Positions 7,733 to 15,145 of a stretch of DNA of 18,676 nucleotides are shown piece after piece (position 1 is the stretch's first letter; the number at the start of each line of letters is the position of its first letter). The stretch covers positions 72,700 through 91,375 of the forward strand of contig MFIX01000034.1 in the NCBI GenBank assembly GCA_001780825.1, read 5' to 3'. The notes beneath the pieces were generated by a model. That model was not told the origin of the DNA. It ran no database searches and saw only the letters and a list, made by a program, of their open reading frames with translations. Source of the stretch: Candidatus Glassbacteria bacterium RIFCSPLOWO2_12_FULL_58_11. Its GTDB lineage: Bacteria; Gemmatimonadota; Glassbacteria; GWA2-58-10. The translations under genes and the position numbers were made by a program.

Positions 7733-7898
7733 CTTTCACCTCGCTGGTGCAATGCCGCCCGGCCTCGGTGGAAAGTCCGGGCCATAGGCTGAAAAAGGTT
7801 CGCCGGAGATTTGTCCCGGCGGAGCAATGTTCTACTCTCCCGGCCTGGTACCCGGAAAGATTTCCGCACCCGGGACCGGCGCAATATGAAAGGCGGCT
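7733..7898. other. Hairpin-rich divergent spacer
   Basis: This 166-base spacer separates the minus-strand UXS gene from a possible plus-strand small gene. It contains three successive GC-rich inverted repeats: GCCCGG 7757-7762 with CCGGGC 7777-7782; CGCCGG 7801-7806 with CCGGCG 7816-7821; and GGT(A)CCCGG 7847-7855 with CCGGGACC 7870-7877 (one bulged A). A structured leader or small RNA is possible, but GC-rich DNA forms such pairs easily. No known RNA family is recognised. Confidence 0.35.
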
Positions 7899-8099
7899 AT
7901 GGAAATCCCTGTCCGTCACCGCACCAGGCTCCGCTTTACCTGGCTGATAGTTTTCAGCGGCCTGGCCGTGGTCCTGGTCGAAAAGTTTGATTTCAAATAT
8001 GCCGGCCAAATCTCGCTGGTGGCCCGATCGATTTTCTGGACCTCGGTAATCGCCTATCTTTCCTACCGGGTCTATCACCGGCTCAGGCGTGACCGCTGA
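7899..8099 (+). CDS. Possible small two-helix membrane protein, unknown function
   Basis: The 66-codon frame has two hydrophobic stretches, at about 14-30 (TWLIVFSGLAVVLVEKF) and 39-57 (SLVARSIFWTSVIAYLSYR), each long enough to span the membrane. A basic N-terminus (RHRTRLR) and a basic tail (HRLRRDR) flank them. An A/G-rich AAAGGCGG sits a few bases before the ATG as a plausible ribosome-binding site. It lies alone between the UXS gene (divergent) and the end of the RND pump gene (convergent). I do not recognise a family. The alternating basic ends and hydrophobic cores argue for a real protein, but the short length means chance cannot be excluded. Confidence 0.5.
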   Translation: MEIPVRHRTRLRFTWLIVFSGLAVVLVEKFDFKYAGQISLVARSIFWTSVIAYLSYRVYHRLRRDR

Positions 8100-8211
8100 A
8101 CGTAAAGAATTTTGGCATCCGCTTTATCTGTCCAAAATACTGCCGCAGGCTCCGGGCTGTCAATCCCCCTGCCCCTCCACATTTAGAAAATCAAATTTTT
8201 CTTAAGTATTT

Positions 8212-11200
8212 TCATTCGACATCTTTGGCCTGCTTCCCAAACATACTGAACAGGCTGGGAATCACAATCATGTTGAGCGCGGTCGAGCTGAACAGCCCTC
8301 CCAGGATCACTATCGCCATCGGGCTTTCGATCTCCTTGCCCGGTTCGCCTCCCCCCAGGGCCAGGGGCACCAGCGCCAACGCGGCGGTCAGCGCGGTCAT
8401 CAGGATCGGGTTCAGGCGTTCGAGCGAACCGCGGATTATGGCCTCCTCAAAGTCCAGACCTTCCTGTAAGAGATGCTGGTAGTGGCTTATCATCAGAATT
8501 CCATTACGGGTTGCAATCCCGAACAGGGTGATAAATCCGACCAGAGAGGCGACGCTGATTATTGCGCCGGTAAGATACACGGACCAGATTCCTCCGATCA
8601 GCGCCAAAGGCAGGTTGGCCAGAATAAACAAGGCCGGCCGCATCGCGCCGAATTCAACGTAAAGGATCAGGTATATCGCCGCCAGCACTGCCAGACTGAG
8701 TAAAGTTATTCTCCGGGTGGCTTCCTGTTCACTCTCAAACTGCCCGCCGTACTCAATGTGATAGCCCTCGGGCAAAGCCACGTTCCGGCCCACTTTCCCA
8801 CGGATTTCTTCCACCACCCCGCGAAGGTCTCCTCCCGAGACATTCGCCTGTACCACGATCTTACGCTGAACATTCTCACGGCTGATCGTATTAGGGCCGC
8901 GCTCGTAGTATACCTCCGCCAGAGCGCTCAAGGGGACTTTGGCTCCCTTGGGAGTGTCGAACAGCGCGTTGCGGATTCGTTCCAGGCTACCCCGGTTCGT
9001 AGAGTCGTATCTTACCGTCAGGTCGAAACTGCGCTGCTCTTCCAGCACCTGGGAGGCATCTTCACCGTTCAACGCAATGTCCACCATCCCGGCCAGCTCG
9101 CGAACAGACACTCCGTAAGTAGCCAACCGGTCTCGGTCAGGCTTGATCTGCACCTGCGGCACATCGACCTGCTGCTCAACGGCGAGATCGACGACACCTG
9201 CGACACCTTCCATCTCGGCTCTGACGCTCTGTGCCAGTGAGCGAAGACGGTAAAGGTCGGAACCAAATATTTTTACCGCGATATTGGCCCGGGTACCGGA
9301 GAGCATATGATCTATCCGGTGGCCGATTGGCTGGCCGATAGTGACATTCGTACCGGGTACTATCGAAAGGGAATTGCGCAGCCGGTTGAAAAAATCTTCC
9401 TTGTCGGCGCCGTCCAGATCGATATGGACATCAATCTCCGCTCCGTTGACCCCCTGCGCGTGCTCGTCCAGTTCGGCCCGCCCGGTTCTTCTGGCAGTTG
9501 ACCGGACTTCCGGGTGCTGAAGCAGTATCCGCTCGACCAGACTGCCGATCTTGTTGGATTCTTCCAGGGAAGTGCCCGGCATTGTCGCCACGCTGAGAGT
9601 CAGGGAGCCTTCATTGAATTCCGGGAGGAACGACCGGCCAAGTAATGGCAATATTGCGAGAGAAACCGCCAGCGCAGCGGCTGAACCTGTAAGCACCACT
9701 TTTGGATAGCGCAGTGTAAGGCTGAGCACGCGGCGATAAATCCGCTTGAGCCTGCTCACCAGCCAGTTGTCGCCTTCCCGATTCATCGCCGGAGCTTCCG
9801 GCAACAGGTATGAACACAGAGCTGGAGTTACCGTCATTGCCACCAGAAGAGAAGCGAAGATTGAAGTGATGTAGGCGAAACCCATCGGCTGCAGCAGCCT
9901 GCCCTCCACACCGCTCAGAAAAAAAAGCGGAATGAATACTATAAGGATGATCAGCGTGGCGTTTATCATCGGCCCAAGTATCTCTGTCGAGGCCGAAGAG
10001 ATCACCTCGAATACCGGTCTTTTTTCTTCTGGAGGGCAGTGACGGTTTTCCTTGACCCGGCGGAACACATTTTCCACGTAGATTATCGCATCGTCCACCA
10101 GCGCGCCGATTGCGATTGCCAGCCCGCCGAGTGTCATCGTGTTGATCGTCACCCCGAATAGTTTGAAGGCAAAGATTGCCGCCACGATGGACAAAGGAAT
10201 TGCCAGAGCCGAAATACCAGTGGTGCGGAGGTTACCGAGAAACAGAAGCAATATTATTATAACCAGGATCGCTCCATCGCGCAGAGCTGTCAGGACGTTG
10301 CTGATCGCGACTTCGATGAAGTCAGCCTGACGGTAGATTGAAGTGTCAACCAGGATCCCTTCCGGCAGCGTGCGCTTGATGTCTTCCAGAGTGGACTCAA
10401 TGTCCTCTGTCAGAGCGAGAGTGTTTACGTCAGGCTGTTTTTGCACCATCACGACTACGGCCGGCCGGGTGTTGACCGCTGCATCACCGAACTTGATTTT
10501 CGGCCCGATCCTGACTTCCGCTACGTCCCGGATAAGCACCGGCTGCCCGCCGCGGACCGCCACTACCGAGCGGCCGATATCATCTAGGTTCTGGACCCGG
10601 CCCAGGCCGCGGATCAGGTACTCCTGGCCGGAATCCATGAACAGGCCGCCGGAGAAACTGACATTGCACCCGGCGGCGGCCTGGTAGACATCCTGCAAAG
10701 TCACATCATGGGCAATAAGCTTCGCTGGAGATACCCGCACCTGGTATTCTTTCACTTCACCGCCCATGGGAACGACCTGAGATACGCCCGGCACGGCCAG
10801 CAGCCGGCGCCGGATCGTCCAATCGGCTATTTCCCGGAGCTGCATCTCACTGATTTGATCCGCCGCTGAGGCCGCTGTGTCCGCGCTCAGGCTGATCAGC
10901 ATAATTTCGCCCATGATCGATGAAATCGGAGCCAATACCGGAGGGTCGACTATCGGAGGCAGGGAACGCTGGGCTATCTGCAGCTTTTCGGTGACAATCT
11001 GCCGCGCGATGAAAATATCGGTACCCCAGTCGAACTCGACCCAGACAATCGAAATGCCCGCCGCGCTCACGGATCGGACCCGGCGCACGCCGGTTGCGCC
11101 GTTGACCGCAGTCTCGATAGGGAATGTGACCAGGGTCTCCACTTCCTCGCTGGCCATTCCGTGCGCCTCCGTGAGCACGGTCACGGTCGGCGCTGTCAAG

Positions 11201-11322
11201 TCAGGAAAAACGTCAATTGGCAGCCGGATTGCGGTGATCACTCCGCTGACCAGGAAGAACAGGGTCCCAACTAGAACAACCAGCCTGTATTTGAGGGAAA
11301 GGTTTATCAGTTTTGAAAACAT
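8212..11322 (-). CDS. Heavy-metal efflux RND transporter permease, CusA/CzcA family
   Basis: This 1036-residue inner-membrane pump has the full HME-RND length and layout of 12 membrane helices and two large periplasmic loops. The start FSKLINLSLKYRLVVLVGTL, then RLPIDVFPDLTAPTVTVLTEA and FPIETAVNGATGVRRVRS, is the usual family N-terminus. Helix 4 carries the proton-relay acids D410 and E417 in GALVDDAIIYVEN, matching CusA D405 and E412; the extra Asp of CzcA helix 4 is Ala404 here. The C-terminal half shows FLPEFNEGSL, the GHRIDHMLSGTRANIAVKIFG segment, and LFGIATRNGILMISHYQHL of helix 10. CusA's clustered methionines are not kept (see findings), so copper/silver specificity cannot be assumed. 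GGAGA at 11327-11331 is the ribosome-binding site. It is the last gene of the minus-strand efflux operon, 62 bases after the adaptor gene. Confidence 0.95.
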   Translation of the reverse strand: MFSKLINLSLKYRLVVLVGTLFFLVSGVITAIRLPIDVFPDLTAPTVTVLTEAHGMASEEVETLVTFPIETAVNGATGVRRVRSVSAAGISIVWVEFDWGTDIFIARQIVTEKLQIAQRSLPPIVDPPVLAPISSIMGEIMLISLSADTAASAADQISEMQLREIADWTIRRRLLAVPGVSQVVPMGGEVKEYQVRVSPAKLIAHDVTLQDVYQAAAGCNVSFSGGLFMDSGQEYLIRGLGRVQNLDDIGRSVVAVRGGQPVLIRDVAEVRIGPKIKFGDAAVNTRPAVVVMVQKQPDVNTLALTEDIESTLEDIKRTLPEGILVDTSIYRQADFIEVAISNVLTALRDGAILVIIILLLFLGNLRTTGISALAIPLSIVAAIFAFKLFGVTINTMTLGGLAIAIGALVDDAIIYVENVFRRVKENRHCPPEEKRPVFEVISSASTEILGPMINATLIILIVFIPLFFLSGVEGRLLQPMGFAYITSIFASLLVAMTVTPALCSYLLPEAPAMNREGDNWLVSRLKRIYRRVLSLTLRYPKVVLTGSAAALAVSLAILPLLGRSFLPEFNEGSLTLSVATMPGTSLEESNKIGSLVERILLQHPEVRSTARRTGRAELDEHAQGVNGAEIDVHIDLDGADKEDFFNRLRNSLSIVPGTNVTIGQPIGHRIDHMLSGTRANIAVKIFGSDLYRLRSLAQSVRAEMEGVAGVVDLAVEQQVDVPQVQIKPDRDRLATYGVSVRELAGMVDIALNGEDASQVLEEQRSFDLTVRYDSTNRGSLERIRNALFDTPKGAKVPLSALAEVYYERGPNTISRENVQRKIVVQANVSGGDLRGVVEEIRGKVGRNVALPEGYHIEYGGQFESEQEATRRITLLSLAVLAAIYLILYVEFGAMRPALFILANLPLALIGGIWSVYLTGAIISVASLVGFITLFGIATRNGILMISHYQHLLQEGLDFEEAIIRGSLERLNPILMTALTAALALVPLALGGGEPGKEIESPMAIVILGGLFSSTALNMIVIPSLFSMFGKQAKDVE

Positions 11323-11384
11323 CGCTTCTCCATTGAAATTCAGTTCCGGTACCAGGATCAGGTTTTATCAGCGCTTTAACTCTG

Positions 11385-12923
11385 TCAGTGAACGTGCCCG
11401 CTGGGCACAGCATTTATCAGAGATGCCAGCCTTACCTGATAAGCCCCTGAAGTGACCACTCGGTCCTTATCGCTGATTCCACTTAATACCTGAGTGTAGC
11501 CTCCGTCGCTGATCCCGGTCTCGATTTCCCTCCTCAGGAAAGACTCTCCACTGGTCTGCAGATAGACCACATGTTGTCCGTTGTCGTCCAGAATTGCCGA
11601 GTCGGGTATAGACAGGCAGTTTATACTTTGGCCCGTATATAATGCGATTTCAGCGAACATGTTGATCTTCAGCTTCTGTTGGGGATTATCCATTTCAAAT
11701 ACTACGGAGAGCGTCCTGGACTGCCGGTCCACTTGCGACCCTATGGAAAGAAGCCTGCCGCCCAGCTCTACGACCCGGAAAAGTTCCCCGCCGCTTTCAA
11801 TCCTGAATACGGCATCGGTAACATTTTCTATCTGGCCGAACAGCGCCGCCGGAACCCTAACCTCCAGCCTCACTCTCCGCGGGTCGATGATATTGAAAAG
11901 CTGTTGACCGGCGGCAATATTTTCACCGAGGCCGAAAGCGATCCGGTCTATTACTCCTTCAATTGGCGCGCGGACGATATAGTTAAGGCCATTATTTTCT
12001 GCTGCCCGGTAGCCGTCCGTATTTTCTCCGGTCACGGCCTGGTATGCCGCCCCCGCCGCCTCAAGCCGCAAACTGGCTTCCTTCAGACGTCGCTCCGGTA
12101 CGGCTTCCCGGACCAACAGACGTTCGGCTCTCTCGTAATCCGCCTTTGCCTGCAAGTATTCCCTGCGGATATCCGCGAAACTTGTTTGAGAGGTAGCGGG
12201 TGGAGTAATGGTGACAAGCTGCTGGCCTTTCCTGACCCATTCTCCGGCCTGGGGCGCCTTCCCATTCAGCGTCGGTTCGACAAATCCCGCGGTAGGCGCC
12301 GGTACCAAGGCATACCTGTCAAAGGCGGGAAGAATTTCTCCCCGAGTGCTGATCGAGGCTTGGAGGGTTCTCAGCCTTGGAAACTCGGTTCTAAACTTGG
12401 TATTCCACTGTTGTTCCTTGAGAAAGCCGATCTCTTCATTGGCCGGTTGTCCTTCTTCATGGGGAACCTGATCCTGGTTTGGATAGACCACCAGCTCGCC
12501 GATTTCAATACGGTCCTCTACCTGCTCGCCGGCGATATGCAGGGATAACTTGTAAGTGCCACCCGTGGGTATTGTTACTTCCGGCAGGTAAATCCCTGGC
12601 CTTGCCGGCTCGTGGTTCACAACTTCGAAATGTTGTTCGCCGCTGAAGAATTCAACGGTCAGTTTACCGGATCGCACCGGCTCGAAAGTTTCGAGCGTTG
12701 TCAGGTGAATCACCAGCGTTGAAGGATTGCCGGCAACGAGCGGAGGATATTCCATGAACAGTTCGGTTTTGTCTGTCCAAAGAGTTACCGCGGCAGCCCG
12801 GTGGCCTTGTGCTTGGCCTTGTTCCTCATTCCCTTCCTGCTCCTCTGCTCCGCGACTACTGTAGCAGGCCTGCCCGCTGAGAGAGATCGTTATGGCGAGT
12901 AGCCAGAATATCGTTTTTCGCAT
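11385..12923 (-). CDS. RND efflux periplasmic adaptor (CusB/CzcB-like) with extra N-terminal domain
   Basis: This 512-residue membrane-fusion protein links the pump to the outer membrane channel. The first 20 residues form a hydrophobic signal ending in LSGQAC; C20 could be lipidated, but the lipobox is poor (Gly at -3), so a normal signal peptide is also possible. A Glu/Gln-rich linker (27-40) precedes a predicted beta domain at about 45-150, absent from short adaptors. The conserved WNTKF (173-177) opens the adaptor core. Next come a lipoyl-like half at 200-240 (PAPTAGFVEP, then GEWVRKGQQLVTI), a helical hairpin at 245-300, and the second lipoyl half RAPIEGVIDRIAFGLGENIAAGQQLF (318-343, described by its ends). 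Beta-barrel and membrane-proximal domains follow. The C-terminus ends in His-Val-His. AAGGTGA at 12928-12934 is a strong ribosome-binding site. It lies 28 bases after the channel gene. Confidence 0.93.
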   Translation of the reverse strand: MRKTIFWLLAITISLSGQACYSSRGAEEQEGNEEQGQAQGHRAAAVTLWTDKTELFMEYPPLVAGNPSTLVIHLTTLETFEPVRSGKLTVEFFSGEQHFEVVNHEPARPGIYLPEVTIPTGGTYKLSLHIAGEQVEDRIEIGELVVYPNQDQVPHEEGQPANEEIGFLKEQQWNTKFRTEFPRLRTLQASISTRGEILPAFDRYALVPAPTAGFVEPTLNGKAPQAGEWVRKGQQLVTITPPATSQTSFADIRREYLQAKADYERAERLLVREAVPERRLKEASLRLEAAGAAYQAVTGENTDGYRAAENNGLNYIVRAPIEGVIDRIAFGLGENIAAGQQLFNIIDPRRVRLEVRVPAALFGQIENVTDAVFRIESGGELFRVVELGGRLLSIGSQVDRQSRTLSVVFEMDNPQQKLKINMFAEIALYTGQSINCLSIPDSAILDDNGQHVVYLQTSGESFLRREIETGISDGGYTQVLSGISDKDRVVTSGAYQVRLASLINAVPSGHVH

Positions 12924-12951
12924 GATTTCACCTTATATGGTTATGCAGTGA

Positions 12952-14181
12952 TTAGTGCAAATCACCACCAGTGAGAAGTTCCAGCCGATAAAGGCTCAAG
13001 TAGCAGTCCCGGAGCAATCCGAAGCGGATGACAGCGTCCTCGGTATAAGTACGGACTGCATCGATCCATTCCACCAGGGAAACCTCTCCTTCCAGGTAGG
13101 AGAAACTCGCGGTTTCGATCAACAGCTCCGGATTGTCCAGCATGTTAGCGCGGTATTCAGCCAATTGTTCCCGTAGGCGGAGATAGTTTTGACAGGCTGT
13201 TTCGACTTCGGCGGTGATCTGCCTTTCCTGTGCGGCTACAGTCACTTCTCCGGCGTTGAGCCTGGCCTGGTTGCCGGCCACCGCACCCTGATTCCTGTCG
13301 AACAGGGGCAGTCTCAGGTTGAAATATCCCACCGGTCCCTCGAATCCGTCCACCTGCCGCTTGTAGCCCAAAGAGACTCCCAGTCCGGGCAACGCTCCCC
13401 GTTTTGCCGCTTGAACGGCAGCCCTCAAAGCAGAGATGCGAGTTCTAGAGCGCTTTAAGTCTGCACGCCGTTCCAGAGCGGTCGCCACCAGTCGTTCTGC
13501 GGAAAGTTCGGGCAACTGTTTCGGGAATGATTCCACGGTCTCCACTTTCCGGGAGAGGCTGTCCTGGTAAACGAGCAGGTTCAGTTTCTTTTCGCTTTCT
13601 CCAAGCGCGTTTTCGGCCAGCACCTGGTCGCGTCTCGACCTGAAAACCTCGAAAGTGATCCGCCGCTGGTCGTATCCGCTCATATCTCCCTCGGATTTCA
13701 GAACCCGGGATTTTTCCCGGATTTCCTGAAGAATTTCCGAGGACCTCTGCCGAGCCTGCAGTTCCTGTCGTCCAAAGTGGGTCTCGATATATGCCAGGCT
13801 GGTTTCCAGCCGAACTTGTTCCCGCAGGGCCGCAAGGCCGTAATTCTCCGCCTCAATACTCGCCTCCGCCTCGCTCAACAGCGGACCGCGCCGCCAGATG
13901 AAATCCAGGGGCATTTCAGCGGCCAGAATCCATTCTCCGCCGCCGGCTTCGGTGAGTTCAAGTTCCTCGCGGTTATAGGTCAGTAAAGGATTGGGCAGCA
14001 GCGAACGCGACAATCGCTCCGCCCTGGCTTCTGCGACTATCTGTCGCTGGATTTCGAGCATGGGATTGACTTCAAGCGCCAGTTTTACCGCCTGATCGAG
14101 AGTAAGCTGTTCCGCACGCAACTGTCCCGGTGCATTAAATACAGAAAAAGCTATGCACGCGGATAGATAGAGTATCCTCAT
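12952..14181 (-). CDS. TolC-family outer membrane efflux protein (CusC/CzcC-like)
   Basis: This 409-residue protein is the outer membrane channel of the efflux set. A signal peptide is visible, with probable cleavage after LRA at residue 23. It is followed by LTLDQAVKLALEVNPMLE (26-43), the repeat opening of TolC/OEP proteins, and SLLPNPLLTYNREE, the next family landmark. The second OEP repeat begins near ERRADLKRSRTRISALRAAV and continues through LPGLGVSLGYKR and LPLFDRNQGAVAGNQARL. The body is largely alpha-helical and charged, as expected for the periplasmic tunnel. No lipidation cysteine is present after the signal, unlike CusC. The length matches CzcC/CusC-like channels. The ATG lacks an obvious ribosome-binding site and lies only about 28 bases after the T-run of a terminator-like hairpin, so expression may depend on readthrough from the gene upstream. 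Confidence 0.93.
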   Translation of the reverse strand: MRILYLSACIAFSVFNAPGQLRAEQLTLDQAVKLALEVNPMLEIQRQIVAEARAERLSRSLLPNPLLTYNREELELTEAGGGEWILAAEMPLDFIWRRGPLLSEAEASIEAENYGLAALREQVRLETSLAYIETHFGRQELQARQRSSEILQEIREKSRVLKSEGDMSGYDQRRITFEVFRSRRDQVLAENALGESEKKLNLLVYQDSLSRKVETVESFPKQLPELSAERLVATALERRADLKRSRTRISALRAAVQAAKRGALPGLGVSLGYKRQVDGFEGPVGYFNLRLPLFDRNQGAVAGNQARLNAGEVTVAAQERQITAEVETACQNYLRLREQLAEYRANMLDNPELLIETASFSYLEGEVSLVEWIDAVRTYTEDAVIRFGLLRDCYLSLYRLELLTGGDLH

Positions 14182-14209
14182 GGCTTTTTTCTTGTTTGAG
14201 ATTGAGAGT

Positions 14210-14242
14210 AAAAAAGCGACAGCTAGTGCAATTCAGTGTCGC
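14210..14242 (-). terminator. Intrinsic terminator or attenuator between the His-rich gene and the channel gene
   Basis: Read on the minus strand, GCGACA (14237-14242) pairs perfectly with TGTCGC (14216-14221) across a 15-base loop. Two further pairs (CT with AG) can extend the stem past one bulged C. Six T residues (14210-14215) follow immediately. This is the layout of a Rho-independent terminator, placed 21 bases after the stop of the small His-rich gene and just before the TolC-like gene. Confidence 0.65.
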
Positions 14243-14263
14243 ATGAATTAAAAATGAGACTGA

Positions 14264-14728
14264 TCAGGCAATAGGAGGGGAAAGGTCGGTCAGGGAGGTG
14301 ATTATGAGTGAGTTGAATAATGGTGGATATTCCGTTGTATTGACTACAGGGTTGATCCTCGTCGGGATCGTTGCTGCGAAAAATCCAGGCAGTAAGTCTG
14401 GCAGGCAGATTTGGATAATAGTGGTGACCGGCTGTATCGATGGGTATGCATTGAAACCTGAGTTATTCAGCAACAGATGGACAGCGGTTGATTCCGCCGG
14501 GAAAGTGCTGACATCGCCGGAGAGAACCTTCCAGTCATTATGGTTCTCGCTCGGCTCATAATTTTGATTCTGTTGTCCCTGGTGAAAATCCTCGAACTTA
14601 TGTAAATGCAGCAAATCGGATAGATTATCAAGGTGAGTATGCAACAGTGGCTGGACAACCGCCAAGGTAAGGTAGGCGCAAAGTACCAGGGCAAAATTCC
14701 AACGGCCTTTTTTCAGCAAGCGAATCAT
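14264..14728 (-). CDS. Small exported His-rich protein, first gene of efflux operon
   Basis: This 154-residue protein starts with a basic, then hydrophobic, signal or anchor segment (RLLKKGRWNFALVLCAYLTL, 3-22). It is followed by a His-rich stretch with H30 and H32 (HTH), H41 and H43 (HLH), H49 and H63. The rest is mostly uncharged with several prolines, and a PPLFNSLIITSLTDLSPP tail (135-152). I do not recognise a named family. Small periplasmic His- or Met-rich proteins often precede CusCBA/CzcCBA-type genes and bind or hand over metal; that role here is inferred from the histidines and position. Its promoter is the clearest in the window. A terminator-like hairpin follows its stop, so it may be made in excess over the pump genes, which is how a metal-binding chaperone or sensor would be expected to behave. 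Confidence 0.75.
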   Translation of the reverse strand: MIRLLKKGRWNFALVLCAYLTLAVVQPLLHTHLDNLSDLLHLHKFEDFHQGQQNQNYEPSENHNDWKVLSGDVSTFPAESTAVHLLLNNSGFNAYPSIQPVTTIIQICLPDLLPGFFAATIPTRINPVVNTTEYPPLFNSLIITSLTDLSPPIA

Positions 14729-14768
14729 AGTCGCAATACGGATTAGAGAATTGGAATCAATTTATAAT

Positions 14769-14806
14769 TAGATGTGTAATCTATTTGGAAATACTAGCAA
14801 TGTCAA
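14769..14806 (-). promoter_or_regulatory. Promoter and possible operator of the metal-efflux operon
   Basis: On the minus strand a perfect -35 TTGACA (14801-14806) is followed after 17 bases by a -10-like TAGATT (14778-14783, four of six). The arms TAGAT and ATCTA, in TAGATTACACATCTA (14769-14783), form a short inverted repeat overlapping the -10, where a repressor could bind. The 17-base spacer argues against a MerR-type activator, which normally uses 19 or 20. No regulator gene is in the window. The predicted leader is about 45 bases. Confidence 0.5.
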
Positions 14807-14809
14807 GTG

Positions 14810-15085
14810 CTAAATTATTAGGCGGTTAGCCTGATTAACCTTCCCGGACCAACCTGGATTCAGTCCGGCGGCAATCCACGCCCAATCTTCAATGTCCCCC
14901 GGCGGTTCGCCTATCCCAATATTTCTTATCTTGTCCACCGAACTCGTTGCAGTGGCCCGTATCTTGCCAGACTTTCGCCGCGGAAACAGGTTTTGCCCGC
15001 AAACTGCGCGGATTGGCGCTCTTTTATCATTTTCCAGATCAAAATATTTTACTTCACAGTTTTTTTTATTATATATATGTTGCAT
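14810..15085 (-). CDS. Doubtful 91-codon open frame, unknown
   Basis: The frame begins at the ATG read from 15085 and ends in TAG at 14810. The predicted protein is mixed in charge, with a Lys/Arg-rich middle (FPRRKSGKIRATATSS) and a C-terminal IEDWAWIAAGLNPGWSG stretch. It has no signal peptide, membrane segment or family I recognise. Third-position GC is low in the first third and nearer to the neighbours later. The ribosome-binding site is weak. The frame stays open further upstream into the antisense of the FapA-like gene, which suggests it may be chance. It is listed because it would otherwise leave an empty spacer. Confidence 0.25.
   Translation of the reverse strand: MQHIYNKKNCEVKYFDLENDKRAPIRAVCGQNLFPRRKSGKIRATATSSVDKIRNIGIGEPPGDIEDWAWIAAGLNPGWSGKVNQANRLII
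15053..15081 (+). promoter_or_regulatory. Candidate promoter for the FapA-like gene
   Basis: TTCACA (15053-15058, five of six to -35) and TATGTT (15076-15081, four of six to -10) are 17 bases apart. The spacer contains eight consecutive T followed by alternating AT. The predicted leader is about 58 bases. Confidence 0.3.
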
Positions 15086-15145
15086 GGCGCAAGCCTGTTG
15101 ACTGGATCGCGCGGAACGCCTGGAGTGGTCGAAAGGTGAAATTTC

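Larger units (their letters stand above)
14729..15145. other. Divergent intergenic region between efflux operon and FapA-like gene
   Basis: This 417-base region contains the efflux-operon promoter at its left end and a possible promoter for the FapA-like gene near 15053-15081. Between them, 14810-15085 is open on the minus strand for 91 codons and may or may not be a gene (listed separately). An A+T-rich tract with a run of eight T lies at 15060-15078. No RNA gene was recognised. Confidence 0.6.

Noticed and set aside
7293..8078. Minus-strand frame of 261 codons overlapping the UXS gene
   Set aside because: It runs in another frame through the UXS coding region and the spacer. It is rich in Arg, Gly and Pro, which is typical of an out-of-frame reading.
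7741..8100. RNase P RNA gene
   Set aside because: Only one short string resembles conserved region I. The matching distal conserved regions and the 3' partner of the P4 helix were not found, and the expected extent would overlap both the UXS start and the small open frame.
8109..8138. ATTTTGG / CCAAAAT inverted repeat in the gap between the small membrane-protein frame and the RND gene
   Set aside because: The stem is A+T-rich, the loop is 16 bases and no U-tract follows, so it does not qualify as a terminator. A second weak AGAAAA/TTTTCT stem at 8185-8202 fails for the same reason.
11679..12548. Plus-strand frame of 289 codons
   Set aside because: It is antisense to the efflux adaptor, whose domains and ribosome-binding site are clear. 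The product has no sensible pattern.
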